Shown piece after piece: positions 13,111 through 27,298 of a stretch of 64,000 nt of DNA (positions within the stretch are counted from its first letter, which is position 1; each line of letters starts with the position of its first letter). Under the pieces are notes generated by a model. The model worked only from the letters and a program-made list of their open reading frames with translations, made no database searches and had not been told where the DNA came from. Position numbers and translations under genes: made by a program. The stretch is from Panagrolaimus kolymaensis. Taxonomy: Eukaryota; Nematoda; Chromadorea; Rhabditida; Panagrolaimidae. The stretch lies in NCBI GenBank assembly GCA_028622995.1, contig JAJQJQ010000012.1, positions 3,348,001-3,412,000 on the forward strand, in the 5' to 3' direction.

Positions 13111-16100
13111 CGAATGTTTGAGGAAGGGTTCAAAGAGAAACACTAAAATTGATTTTTAATAAATTACTCATCATTCAAAGAAATAACAAAAACACTTTTA
13201 TAGTCAATGGTCTTGATCCCGGATTTTTTATATTTAATTTTCTAATAAAAAAGCAGAAAAAAATATTTTTACCGAATGTTTGAGGAAGGGTTCAAAGAGA
13301 AACACTAAAATTGATTTTAAATAAATTACTCATCATTCAAAGAAATAATAAAAACACTTTTTTAGTCAATGGGCTTGATCCCGGATTTTTTATATATAAT
13401 TTTCTAATAAAAAAGCAGAAAAAAATATTGTTACCGAATGTTTGAGGAAGGGTTCAAAGAGAAACACTAAAATTGATTTTAAATAAATTACTCATCATTC
13501 AAAGAAATAACAAAAACACTTTTTTAGTCAATGGGCTTGATCCCGGATTTTTTATATTTAATTTTCTAATAAAAAAGCAGAAATTAATTTTGTTACCGAA
13601 TGTTTGAGGAAGGGTTCAAAGAGAAACACTAAAATTGATTTTAAATAAATTACTCATCATTCAAAGAAATAACAAAAACACTTTTTTAGTCAATGGGCTT
13701 GATCCCGGATTTTTTATATTTAATTTTCTAATAAAAAAGCAGAAAAAAATATTGTTACAGAATGTTTGAGGAAGGGTTCAAAGAGAAACACTAAAATTGA
13801 TTTTAAATAAATTACTCATCATTCAAAGAAATAACAAAAACACTTTTTTAGTCAATGGGCTTGATCCCGGATTTTTTATATTTAATTTTCTAATAAAAAA
13901 GCAGAAAAAAATATTGTTACCGAATGTTTGAGGAAGGGTTCAAAGAGAAACACTAAAATTGATTTTAAATAAATTACTCATCATTCAAAGAAATAACAAA
14001 AACACTTTTTTAGTCAATGGGCTTGATCCCGGATTTTTTATATTTAATTTTCTAATAAAAAAGCAGAAAAAAATATTGTTACCGAATGTTTGAGGAAGGG
14101 TTCAAAGAGAAACACTAAAATTGATTTTAAATAAATTACTCATCATTCAAAGAAATAACAAAAACACTTTTTTAGTCAATGGGCTTGATTCCGGATTTTT
14201 TATATTTAATTTTCTAATAAAAAAGCAGAAAAAAATATTGTTACCGAATGTTTGAGGAAGGGTTCAAAGAGAAACACTAAAATTGATTTTAAATAAATTA
14301 CTCATCATTCAAAGAAATAACAAAAACACTTTTTTAGTCAATGGGCTTGATTCCGGATTTTTTATATTTAATTTTCTAATAAAAAAGCAGAAAAAAATAT
14401 TGTTACCGAATGTTTGAGGAAGGGTTCAAAGAGAAACACTAAAATTGATTTTAAATAAATTACTCATCATTCAATGAAATAACAAAAACACTTTTTTAGT
14501 CAATGGGCTTGATCCCGGATTATTTATATTTAATTTTCTAATAAAAAAGCAGAAAAAAATATTGTTACCGAATGTTTGAGGAAGGGTTCAAAGAGAAACA
14601 CTTAAATTGATTTTAAATAAATTACTCATCATTCAAAGAAATAACAAAAACACTTTTTTAGTCAATGGGCTTGATCCCGGATTTTTTATATTTAATTTTC
14701 TAATAAAAAAGCAGAAAAAAATATTGTTACCGAATGTTTGAGGAAGGATTCAAAGAGAAACACTTAAATTGATTTTAAATAAATTACTCATCATTCAAAG
14801 AAATAACAAAAACACTTTTTTAGTCAATGGGCTTGATCCCGGATTTTTTATATTTAATTTTCTAATAAAAAAGCAGAAAAAAATATTGTTACCGAATTTT
14901 TGAGGAAGGGTTCAAAGAGAAACACTAAAATTGATTTTAAATAAATTACTCATCATTCAAAGAAATAACAACAACACTTTTTTAGTCAATGGGCTTGATC
15001 CCGGATTTTTTATATTTAATTTTCTAATAAAAAAGCAGAAATTAATTTTGTTACCGAATGTTTGAGGAAGGGTTCAAAGAGAAACACTAAAATTGATTTT
15101 AAATAAATTACTCATCATTCAAAGAAATAACAAAAACACTTTTTTAGTCAATGGGCTTGATCCCTGATTTTTTATATTTAATTTTCTTACAAAAAAGCAG
15201 AAAAAAATATTGTTACCGAATGATTGAAGTGCTGATCGATGAGAAACACTAAAATTGATTTTAAATAAATTACTCATCATTCAAAGAAATAACAAAAACA
15301 CTTTTTTAGTCAATGGGCTTGATCCCTGATTTTTTATATTTAATTTTCTAATGAAAAAGCAGAAAAAAATATTGTTACCGAATGTTTGAGGAAGGGTTCA
15401 AAGAGAAACACTAAAATTGATTTTTAATAAATTACTCATCATTCAAAGAAATAACAAAAACACTTTTATAGTCAATGGTCTTGATCCCGGATTTTTTATA
15501 TTTAATTTTCTAATAAAAAAGCAGAAAAAAATATTTTTACCGAATGTTTGAGGAAGGGTTCAAAGAGAAACACTAAAATTGATTTTAAATAAATTACTCA
15601 TCATTCAAAGAAATAATAAAAACACTTTTTTAGTCAATGGGCTTGATCCCGGATTTTTTATATATAATTTTCTAATAAAAAAGCAGAAAAAAATATTGTT
15701 ACCGAATGTTTGAGGAAGGGTTCAAAGAGAAACACTAAAATTGATTTTAAATAAATTACTCATCATTCAAAGAAATAACAAAAACACTTTTTTAGTCAAT
15801 GGGCTTGATCCCGGATTTTTTATATTTAATTTTCTAATAAAAAAGCAGAAATTAATTTTGTTACCGAATGTTTGAGGAAGGGTTCAAAGAGAAACACTAA
15901 AATTGATTTTAAATAAATTACTCATCATTCAAAGAAATAACAAAAACACTTTTTTAGTCAATGGGCTTGATCCCGGATTTTTTATATTTAATTTTCTAAT
16001 AAAAAAGCAGAAAAAAATATTGTTACAGAATGTTTGAGGAAGGGTTCAAAGAGAAACACTAAAATTGATTTTAAATAAATTACTCATCATTCAAAGAAAT

Positions 16101-17646
16101 AACAAAAACACTTTTTTAGTCAATGGGCTTGATCCCGGATTTTTTATATTTAATTTTCTAATAAAAAAGCAGAAAAAAATATTGTTACCGAATGTTTGAG
16201 GAAGGGTTCAAAGAGAAACACTAAAATTGATTTTAAATAAATTACTCATCATTCAAAGAAATAACAAAAACACTTTTTTAGTCAATGGGCTTGATCCCGG
16301 ATTTTTTATATTTAATTTTCTAATAAAAAAGCAGAAAAAAATATTGTTACCGAATGTTTGAGGAAGGGTTCAAAGAGAAACACTAAAATTGATTTTAAAT
16401 AAATTACTCATCATTCAAAGAAATAACAAAAACACTTTTTTAGTCAATGGGCTTGATTCCGGATTTTTTATATTTAATTTTCTAATAAAAAAGCAGAAAA
16501 AAATATTGTTACCGAATGTTTGAGGAAGGGTTCAAAGAGAAACACTAAAATTGATTTTAAATAAATTACTCATCATTCAAAGAAATAACAAAAACACTTT
16601 TTTAGTCAATGGGCTTGATTCCGGATTTTTTATATTTAATTTTCTAATAAAAAAGCAGAAAAAAATATTGTTACCGAATGTTTGAGGAAGGGTTCAAAGA
16701 GAAACACTAAAATTGATTTTAAATAAATTACTCATCATTCAATGAAATAACAAAAACACTTTTTTAGTCAATGGGCTTGATCCCGGATTATTTATATTTA
16801 ATTTTCTAATAAAAAAGCAGAAAAAAATATTGTTACCGAATGTTTGAGGAAGGGTTCAAAGAGAAACACTTAAATTGATTTTAAATAAATTACTCATCAT
16901 TCAAAGAAATAACAAAAACACTTTTTTAGTCAATGGGCTTGATCCCGGATTTTTTATATTTAATTTTCTAATAAAAAAGCAGAAAAAAATATTGTTACCG
17001 AATGTTTGAGGAAGGATTCAAAGAGAAACACTTAAATTGATTTTAAATAAATTACTCATCATTCAAAGAAATAACAAAAACACTTTTTTAGTCAATGGGC
17101 TTGATCCCGGATTTTTTATATTTAATTTTCTAATAAAAAAGCAGAAAAAAATATTGTTACCGAATTTTTGAGGAAGGGTTCAAAGAGAAACACTAAAATT
17201 GATTTTAAATAAATTACTCATCATTCAAAGAAATAACAACAACACTTTTTTAGTCAATGGGCTTGATCCCGGATTTTTTATATTTAATTTTCTAATAAAA
17301 AAGCAGAAATTAATTTTGTTACCGAATGTTTGAGGAAGGGTTCAAAGAGAAACACTAAAATTGATTTTAAATAAATTACTCATCATTCAAAGAAATAACA
17401 AAAACACTTTTTTAGTCAATGGGCTTGATCCCTGATTTTTTATATTTAATTTTCTTACAAAAAAGCAGAAAAAAATATTGTTACCGAATGATTGAAGTGC
17501 TGATCGATGAGAAACACTAAAATTGATTTTAAATAAATTACTCATCATTCAAAGAAATAACAAAAACACTTTTTTAGTCAATGGGCTTGATCCCTGATTT
17601 TTTATATTTAATTTTCTAATGAAAAAGCAGAAAAAAATATTGTTAC
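13111..17646. repeat. Two tandem copies of a 2,268-bp (14-monomer) higher-order repeat
   Basis: Copy 1 is 13111-15378 and copy 2 is 15379-17646. All the diagnostic variants checked recur at an offset of 2,268 bp: gatttttaat in monomer 1, tatataatt in monomer 2, gcagaaattaattttg in monomer 3, ttacagaatg entering monomer 5, ttgattccgg in monomers 7 and 8, aatgaaat with ggattatttat in monomer 9, cacttaaat in monomers 10 and 11, aaggattc in monomer 11, and cgaattttt with caacaac in monomer 12. Monomer 14 is type A. The copies look identical by eye. A third copy starts at 17647 but diverges in its second monomer. Confidence 0.9.
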
Positions 17647-17898
17647 CGAATGTTTGAGGAAGGGTTCAAAGAGAAACACTAAAATTGATTTTTAATAAAT
17701 TACTCATCATTCAAAGAAATAACAAAAACACTTTTATAGTCAATGGTCTTGATCCCGGATTTTTTATATTTAATTTTCTAATAAAAAAGCAGAAAAAAAT
17801 ATTTTTACCGAATGTTTGAGGAAGGGTTCAAAGAGAAACACTAAAATTGATTTTAAATAAATTACTCATCATTCAATGAAATAACAAAAACACTTTTT

Positions 17899-19820
17899 TA
17901 GTCAATGGGCTTGATCCCGGATTTTTTATATTTAATTTTCTAATGAAAAAGCAGAAAAAAATATTGTTACCGAATGATTGAAGTGCTGATCGATGAGAAA
18001 CACTAAAATTGATTTTAAATAAATTACTCATCATTCAAGGAAATAACATAAACACTTTTTTAGTCAATGGGCTTGATCCCTGATTTTTTATATTTAATTT
18101 ACTAACAAAAAAGCAGAAAAAAATATTGTTACCGAATGTTTGAGGAAGTGTTCAAAGAAAAACACTAAAATTGATTTTCAATAAATTACTCATCATTCAA
18201 AGAAATAACAAAAACACTTTTTTAGTCAATGGGCTTGATCCCTGATTTTTTATATTTAATTTTCTAATGAAAAAGCAGAAAAAAATATTGTTACCGAATG
18301 TTTGAGGAAGGGTTCAAAGAGAAACACTAAAATTGATTTTAAATAAATTACTCATCATTCAAAGAAATAACAAAAACACTTTTTTAGTCAATGGGCTTGA
18401 TCCCTGATTTTTTATATTTAATTTTCTAACAAAAAGGCAGAAAAAAATATTGTTACCGAATGTTTGAGGAAGTGTTCAAAGAAAAACACTAAAATTGATT
18501 TTAAATAAATTACTCATCATTCAAAGAAATAACAAAAACACTTTTTTAGTCAATGGGCTTGATCCCTGATTTTTTATATTTAATTTTCTAATGAAAAAGC
18601 AGAAAAAAATATTGTTACCGAATGTTTGAGGAAGGGTTCAAAGAGAAACACTAAAATTGATTTTTAATAAATTACTCATCATTCAAAGAAATAACAAAAA
18701 CACTTTTATAGTCAATGGTCTTGATCCCGGATTTTTTATATTTAATTTTCTAATAAAAAAGCAGAAAAAAATATTTTTACCGAATGTTTGAGGAAGGGTT
18801 CAAAGAGAAACACTAAAATTGATTTTAAATAAATTACTCATCATTCAAAGAAATAATAAAAACACTTTTTTAGTCAATGGGCTTGATCCCGGATTTTTTA
18901 TATATAATTTTCTAATAAAAAAGCAGAAAAAAATATTGTTACCGAATGTTTGAGGAAGGGTTCAAAGAGAAACACTAAAATTGATTTTAAATAAATTACT
19001 CATCATTCAAAGAAATAACAAAAACACTTTTTTAGTCAATGGGCTTGATCCCGGATTTTTTATATTTAATTTTCTAATAAAAAAGCAGAAATTAATTTTG
19101 TTACCGAATGTTTGAGGAAGGGTTCAAAGAGAAACACTAAAATTGATTTTAAATAAATTACTCATCATTCAAAGAAATAACAAAAACACTTTTTTAGTCA
19201 ATGGGCTTGATCCCGGATTTTTTATATTTAATTTTCTAATAAAAAAGCAGAAAAAAATATTGTTACAGAATGTTTGAGGAAGGGTTCAAAGAGAAACACT
19301 AAAATTGATTTTAAATAAATTACTCATCATTCAAAGAAATAACAAAAACACTTTTTTAGTCAATGGGCTTGATCCCGGATTTTTTATATTTAATTTTCTA
19401 ATAAAAAAGCAGAAAAAAATATTGTTACCGAATGTTTGAGGAAGGGTTCAAAGAGAAACACTAAAATTGATTTTAAATAAATTACTCATCATTCAAAGAA
19501 ATAACAAAAACACTTTTTTAGTCAATGGGCTTGATCCCGGATTTTTTATATTTAATTTTCTAATAAAAAAGCAGAAAAAAATATTGTTACCGAATGTTTG
19601 AGGAAGGGTTCAAAGAGAAACACTAAAATTGATTTTAAATAAATTACTCATCATTCAAAGAAATAACAAAAACACTTTTTTAGTCAATGGGCTTGATTCC
19701 GGATTTTTTATATTTAATTTTCTAATAAAAAAGCAGAAAAAAATATTGTTACCGAATGTTTGAGGAAGGGTTCAAAGAGAAACACTAAAATTGATTTTAA
19801 ATAAATTACTCATCATTCAA
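17899..19820. repeat. 1.9-kb satellite block duplicated from 9799-11720 (offset 8,100 bp)
   Basis: Text from 17899 to 19820 appears identical to 9799-11720, an exact offset of 50 monomers. The copies share rare variants such as the taatttactaac tail, ttgattttcaataaatt, aaaaaggcag and the gatttttaat monomer. They stop matching at cactttttta/cacttttata on the left and aaagaaat/aatgaaat on the right. This points to duplication of a long block rather than independent monomer drift. Confidence 0.8.
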
Positions 19821-22800
19821 TGAAATAACAAAAACACTTTTTTAGTCAATGGGCTTGATCCCGGATTATTTATATTTAATTTTCTAATAAAAAAGCAGAA
19901 AAAAATATTGTTACCGAATGTTTGAGGAAGGGTTCAAAGAGAAACACTTAAATTGATTTTAAATAAATTACTCATCATTCAAAGAAATAACAAAAACACT
20001 TTTTTAGTCAATGGGCTTGATCCCGGATTTTTTATATTTAATTTTCTAATAAAAAAGCAGAAAAAAATATTGTTACCGAATGTTTGAGGAAGGGTTCAAA
20101 GAGAAACACTAAAATTGATTTTAAATAAATTACTCATCATTCAAAGAAATAACAAAAACACTTTTTTAGTCAATGGGCTTGATTCCGGATTTTTTATATT
20201 TAATTTTCTAATAAAAAAGCAGAAAAAAATATTGTTACCGAATGTTTGAGGAAGGGTTCAAAGAGAAACACTAAAATTGATTTTAAATAAATTACTCATC
20301 ATTCAATGAAATAACAAAAACACTTTTTTAGTCAATGGGCTTGATCCCGGATTATTTATATTTAATTTTCTAATAAAAAAGCAGAAAAAAATATTGTTAC
20401 CGAATGTTTGAGGAAGGGTTCAAAGAGAAACACTTAAATTGATTTTAAATAAATTACTCATCATTCAAAGAAATAACAAAAACACTTTTTTAGTCAATGG
20501 GCTTGATCCCGGATTTTTTATATTTAATTTTCTAATAAAAAAGCAGAAAAAAATATTGTTACCGAATGTTTGAGGAAGGGTTCAAAGAGAAACACTAAAA
20601 TTGATTTTAAATAAATTACTCATCATTCAAAGAAATAACAAAAACACTTTTTTAGTCAATGGGCTTGATCCCGGATTTTTTATATTTAATTTTCTAACAA
20701 AAAAGCAGAAAAAAATATTGTTACCGAATGTTTGAGGAAGGGTTCAAAGAGAAACACTTAAATTGATTTTAAATAAATTACTCATCATTCAAAGAAATAA
20801 CAAAAACACTTTTTTAGTCAATGGGCTTGATCCCGGATTTTTTATATTTAATTTTCTAATAAAAAAGCAGAAAAAAATATTGTTACCGAATGTTTGAGGA
20901 AGGGTTCAAAGAGAAACACTAAAATTGATTTTAAATAAATTACTCATCATTCAAAGAAATAATAAAAACACTTTTTTAGTCAATGGGCTTGATCCCGGAT
21001 TTTTTATATATAATTTTCTAATAAAAAAGCAGAAAAAAATATTGTTACCGAATTTTTGAGGAAGGGTTCAAAGAGAAACACTAAAATTGATTTTAAATAA
21101 ATTACTCATCATTCAAAGAAATAACAACAACACTTTTTTAGTCAATGGGCTTGATCCCGGATTTTTTATATTTAATTTTCTAATAAAAAAGCAGAAATTA
21201 ATTTTGTTACCGAATGTTTGAGGAAGGGTTCAAAGAGAAACACTAAAATTGATTTTAAATAAATTACTCATCATTCAAAGAAATAACAAAAACACTTTTT
21301 TAGTCAATGGGCTTGATCCCTGATTTTTTATATTTAATTTTCTTACAAAAAAGCAGAAAAAAATATTGTTACCGAATGATTGAAGTGCTGATCGATGAGA
21401 AACACTAAAATTGATTTTAAATAAATTACTCATCATTCAAAGAAATAACAAAAACACTTTTTTAGTCAATGGGCTTGATCCCTGATTTTTTATATTTAAT
21501 TTTCTAACAAAAAGGCAGAAAAAAATATTGTTACCGAATGTTTGAGGAAGTGTTCAAAGAAAAACACTAAAATTGATTTTAAATAAATTACTCATCATTC
21601 AAAGAAATAACAAAAACACTTTTATAGTCAATGGGCTTGATCCCGGATTTTTTATATTTAATTTTCTAATGAAAAAGCAGAAAAAAATATTGTTACCGAA
21701 TGATTGAAGTGCTGATCGATGAGAAACACTAAAATTGATTTTAAATAAATTACTCATCATTCAAGGAAATAACATAAACACTTTTTTAGTCAATGGGCTT
21801 GATCCCTGATTTTTTATATTTAATTTACTAATGAAAAAGCAGAAAAAAATATTGTTACCGAATGTTTGAGGAAGGGTTCAAAGAGAAACACTAAAATTGA
21901 TTTTAAATAAATTACTCATCATTCAAAGAAATAACAAAAACACTTTTTTAGTCAATGGGCTTGATCCCTGATTTTTTATATTTAATTTTCTAACAAAAAG
22001 GCAGAAAAAAATATTGTTACCGAATGTTTGAGGAAGTGTTCAAAGAAAAACACTAAAATTGATTTTAAATAAATTACTCATCATTCAAAGAAATAACAAA
22101 AACACTTTTTTAGTCAATGGGCTTGATCCCTGATTTTTTATATTTAATTTTCTAATGAAAAAGCAGAAAAAAATATTGTTACCGAATGTTTGAGGAAGGG
22201 TTCAAAGAGAAACACTAAAATTGATTTTAAATAAATTACTCATCATTCAAAGAAATAACAAAAACACTTTTTTAGTCAATGGGCTTGATCCCGGATTTTT
22301 TATATTTAATTTTCTAATAAAAAAGCAGAAAAAAATATTGTTACCGAATGTTTGAGGAAGGGTTCAAAGAGAAACACTAAAATTGATTTTAAATAAATTA
22401 CTCATCATTCAAAGAAATAACAAAAACACTTTTTTAGTCAATGGGCTTGATCCCGGATTTTTTATATTTAATTTTCTAATAAAAAAGCAGAAAAAAATAT
22501 TGTTACCGAATGTTTGAGGAAGGGTTCAAAGAGAAACACTAAAATTGATTTTAAATAAATTACTCATCATTCAAAGAAATAACAAAAACACTTTTATAGT
22601 CAATGGTCTTGATCCCGGATTTTTTATATTTAATTTTCTAATAAAAAAGCAGAAAAAAATATTTTTACCGAATGTTTGAGGAAGGGTTCAAAGAGAAACA
22701 CTAAAATTGATTTTAAATAAATTACTCATCATTCAAAGAAATAATAAAAACACTTTTTTAGTCAATGGGCTTGATCCCGGATTTTTTATATATAATTTTC

Positions 22801-25800
22801 TAATAAAAAAGCAGAAAAAAATATTGTTACCGAATGTTTGAGGAAGGGTTCAAAGAGAAACACTAAAATTGATTTTAAATAAATTACTCATCATTCAAAG
22901 AAATAACAAAAACACTTTTTTAGTCAATGGGCTTGATCCCGGATTTTTTATATTTAATTTTCTAATAAAAAAGCAGAAATTAATTTTGTTACCGAATGTT
23001 TGAGGAAGGGTTCAAAGAGAAACACTAAAATTGATTTTAAATAAATTACTCATCATTCAAAGAAATAACAAAAACACTTTTTTAGTCAATGGGCTTGATC
23101 CCGGATTTTTTATATTTAATTTTCTAATAAAAAAGCAGAAAAAAATATTGTTACAGAATGTTTGAGGAAGGGTTCAAAGAGAAACACTAAAATTGATTTT
23201 AAATAAATTACTCATCATTCAAAGAAATAACAAAAACACTTTTTTAGTCAATGGGCTTGATCCCGGATTTTTTATATATAATTTTCTAATAAAAAAGCAG
23301 AAAAAAATATTGTTACCGAATGTTTGAGGAAGGGTTCAAAGAGAAACACTAAAATTGATTTTAAATAAATTACTCATCATTCAAAGAAATAACAAAAACA
23401 CTTTTTTAGTCAATGGGCTTGATCCCGGATTTTTTATATTTAATTTTCTAATAAAAAAGCAGAAATTAATTTTGTTACCGAATGTTTGAGGAAGGGTTCA
23501 AAGAGAAACACTAAAATTGATTTTAAATAAATTACTCATCATTCAAAGAAATAACAAAAACACTTTTTTAGTCAATGGGCTTGATCCCGGATTTTTTATA
23601 TTTAATTTTCTAATAAAAAAGCAGAAAAAAATATTGTTACAGAATGTTTGAGGAAGGGTTCAAAGAGAAACACTAAAATTGATTTTAAATAAATTACTCA
23701 TCATTCAAAGAAATAACAAAAACACTTTTTTAGTCAATGGGCTTGATCCCGGATTTTTTATATTTAATTTTCTAATAAAAAAGCAGAAAAAAATATTGTT
23801 ACCGAATGTTTGAGGAAGGGTTCAAAGAGAAACACTAAAATTGATTTTAAATAAATTACTCATCATTCAAAGAAATAACAAAAACACTTTTTTAGTCAAT
23901 GGGCTTGATCCCGGATTTTTTATATTTAATTTTCTAATAAAAAAGCAGAAAAAAATATTGTTACCGAATGTTTGAGGAAGGGTTCAAAGAGAAACACTAA
24001 AATTGATTTTAAATAAATTACTCATCATTCAATGAAATAACAAAAACACTTTTTTAGTCAATGGGCTTGATCCCGGATTATTTATATTTAATTTTCTAAT
24101 AAAAAAGCAGAAAAAAATATTGTTACCGAATGTTTGAGGAAGGGTTCAAAGAGAAACACTTAAATTGATTTTAAATAAATTACTCATCATTCAAAGAAAT
24201 AACAAAAACACTTTTTTAGTCAATGGGCTTGATCCCGGATTTTTTATATTTAATTTTCTAATAAAAAAGCAGAAAAAAATATTGTTACAGAATGTTTGAG
24301 GAAGGGTTCAAAGAGAAACACTAAAATTGATTTTAAATAAATTACTCATCATTCAAAGAAATAACAAAAACACTTTTTTAGTCAATGGGCTTGATCCCGG
24401 ATTTTTTATATTTAATTTTCTAATAAAAAAGCAGAAAAAAATATTGTTACCGAATGTTTGAGGAAGGGTTCAAAGAGAAACACTAAAATTGATTTTAAAT
24501 AAATTACTCATCATTCAAAGAAATAACAAAAACACTTTTTTAGTCAATGGGCTTGATCCCGGATTTTTTATATTTAATTTTCTAATAAAAAAGCAGAAAA
24601 AAATATTGTTACCGAATGTTTGAGGAAGGGTTCAAAGAGAAACACTAAAATTGATTTTAAATAAATTACTCATCATTCAATGAAATAACAAAAACACTTT
24701 TTTAGTCAATGGGCTTGATCCCGGATTATTTATATTTAATTTTCTAATAAAAAAGCAGAAAAAAATATTGTTACCGAATGTTTGAGGAAGGGTTCAAAGA
24801 GAAACACTTAAATTGATTTTAAATAAATTACTCATCATTCAAAGAAATAACAAAAACACTTTTTTAGTCAATGGGCTTGATCCCGGATTTTTTATATTTA
24901 ATTTTCTAATAAAAAAGCAGAAAAAAATATTGTTACCGAATGTTTGAGGAAGGGTTCAAAGAGAAACACTAAAATTGATTTTAAATAAATTACTCATCAT
25001 TCAAAGAAATAACAAAAACACTTTTTTAGTCAATGGGCTTGATTCCGGATTTTTTATATTTAATTTTCTAATAAAAAAGCAGAAAAAAATATTGTTACCG
25101 AATGTTTGAGGAAGGGTTCAAAGAGAAACACTAAAATTGATTTTAAATAAATTACTCATCATTCAATGAAATAACAAAAACACTTTTTTAGTCAATGGGC
25201 TTGATCCCGGATTATTTATATTTAATTTTCTAATAAAAAAGCAGAAAAAAATATTGTTACCGAATGTTTGAGGAAGGGTTCAAAGAGAAACACTTAAATT
25301 GATTTTAAATAAATTACTCATCATTCAAAGAAATAACAAAAACACTTTTTTAGTCAATGGGCTTGATCCCGGATTTTTTATATTTAATTTTCTAACAAAA
25401 AAGCAGAAAAAAATATTGTTACCGAATGTTTGAGGAAGGGTTCAAAGAGAAACACTAAAATTGATTTTAAATAAATTACTCATCATTCAAAGAAATAATA
25501 AAAACACTTTTTTAGTCAATGGGCTTGATCCCGGATTTTTTATATATAATTTTCTAATAAAAAAGCAGAAAAAAATATTGTTACCGAATTTTTGAGGAAG
25601 GGTTCAAAGAGAAACACTAAAATTGATTTTAAATAAATTACTCATCATTCAAAGAAATAACAAAAACACTTTTTTAGTCAATGGGCTTGATCCCGGATTT
25701 TTTATATTTAATTTTCTAATAAAAAAGCAGAAATTAATTTTGTTACCGAATGTTTGAGGAAGGGTTCAAAGAGAAACACTAAAATTGATTTTAAATAAAT

Positions 25801-27298
25801 TACTCATCATTCAAAGAAATAACAAAAACACTTTTTTAGTCAATGGGCTTGATCCCGGATTTTTTATATTTAATTTTCTAATAAAAAAGCAGAAAAAAAT
25901 ATTGTTACCGAATGTTTGAGGAAGGGTTCAAAGAGAAACACTAAAATTGATTTTAAATAAATTACTCATCATTCAAAGAAATAACAAAAACACTTTTTTA
26001 GTCAATGGGCTTGATCCCGGATTTTTTATATTTAATTTTCTAATAAAAAAGCAGAAAAAAATATTGTTACCGAATGTTTGAGGAAGGGTTCAAAGAGAAA
26101 CACTAAAATTGATTTTAAATAAATTACTCATCATTCAAAGAAATAATAAAAACACTTTTTTAGTCAATGGGCTTGATCCCGGATTTTTTATATATAATTT
26201 TCTAATAAAAAAGCAGAAAAAAATATTGTTACCGAATGTTTGAGGAAGGGTTCAAAGAGAAACACTAAAATTGATTTTAAATAAATTACTCATCATTCAA
26301 AGAAATAATAAAAACACTTTTTTAGTCAATGGGCTTGATCCCGGATTTTTTATATATAATTTTCTAATAAAAAAGCAGAAAAAAATATTGTTACCGAATG
26401 TTTGAGGAAGGGTTCAAAGAGAAACACTAAAATTGATTTTAAATAAATTACTCATCATTCAAAGAAATAATAAAAACACTTTTTTAGTCAATGGGCTTGA
26501 TCCCGGATTTTTTATATATAATTTTCTAATAAAAAAGCAGAAAAAAATATTGTTACCGAATTTTTGAGGAAGGGTTCAAAGAGAAACACTAAAATTGATT
26601 TTAAATAAATTACTCATCATTCAAAGAAATAACAAAAACACTTTTTTAGTCAATGGGCTTGATCCCGGATTTTTTATATTTAATTTTCTAATAAAAAAGC
26701 AGAAAAAAATATTGTTACCGAATGTTTGAGGAAGGGTTCAAAGAGAAACACTAAAATTGATTTTAAATAAATTACTCATCATTCAAAGAAATAACAAAAA
26801 CACTTTTTTAGTCAATGGGCTTGATCCCGGATTATTTATATTTAATTTTCTAATAAAAAAGCAGAAAAAAATATTGTTACCGAATGTTTGAGGAAGGGTT
26901 CAAAGAGAAACACTTAAATTGATTTTAAATAAATTACTCATCATTCAAAGAAATAACAAAAACACTTTTTTAGTCAATGGGCTTGATCCCGGATTTTTTA
27001 TATTTAATTTTCTAATAAAAAAGTAGAAAAAAATATTGTTACCGAATGTTTGAGGAAGGGTTCAAAGAGAAACACTAAAATTGATTTTAAATAAATTACT
27101 CATCATTCAAAGAAAAAACATAAACACTTTTTTAGTCAATGGGCTTGATCCCGGATTTTTTATATTTAATTTTCTAATAAAAAAGTAGAAAAAAATATTG
27201 TTACCGAATGTTTGAGGAAGTGTTCAAAGAGAAACACTAAAATTCATTTTAAATAAATTACTCATCATTCAAAGAAATCACATAAACTCTTTTTTTAG

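Larger units (their letters stand above)
1..27297. repeat. 162-bp satellite DNA array, about 168 tandem copies
   Basis: A head-to-tail tandem array fills the first 27.3 kb. Successive cgaatg landmarks fall at 1, 163, 325, 487, 649 and 811, which gives a 162-bp period. Three monomers (starting 811, 1455 and 1613) are 158 bp because four bases are missing before the acaaaaaagc tract. The array starts outside the window. Monomers share a GC-richer block (gtcaatgggcttgatcc) and A-rich tracts. They differ mainly in the first 25 bases: type A reads attgaagtgctgatcg and type B reads tttgaggaagtgttcaaag. On the left, type B mostly has gaagtgttc with a ttcttac tail. On the right it mostly has gaagggttc with ctaataaaa. 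No long ORF and no inserted element was seen in any frame. Satellite monomers of this size are typical of centromeric, pericentromeric or subtelomeric heterochromatin, but function here is inference. Confidence 0.98.

Noticed and set aside
1..27297. CRISPR-like array of direct repeats
   Set aside because: Repeats are contiguous 162-bp monomers with no unique spacers, in eukaryotic DNA. It is satellite DNA.
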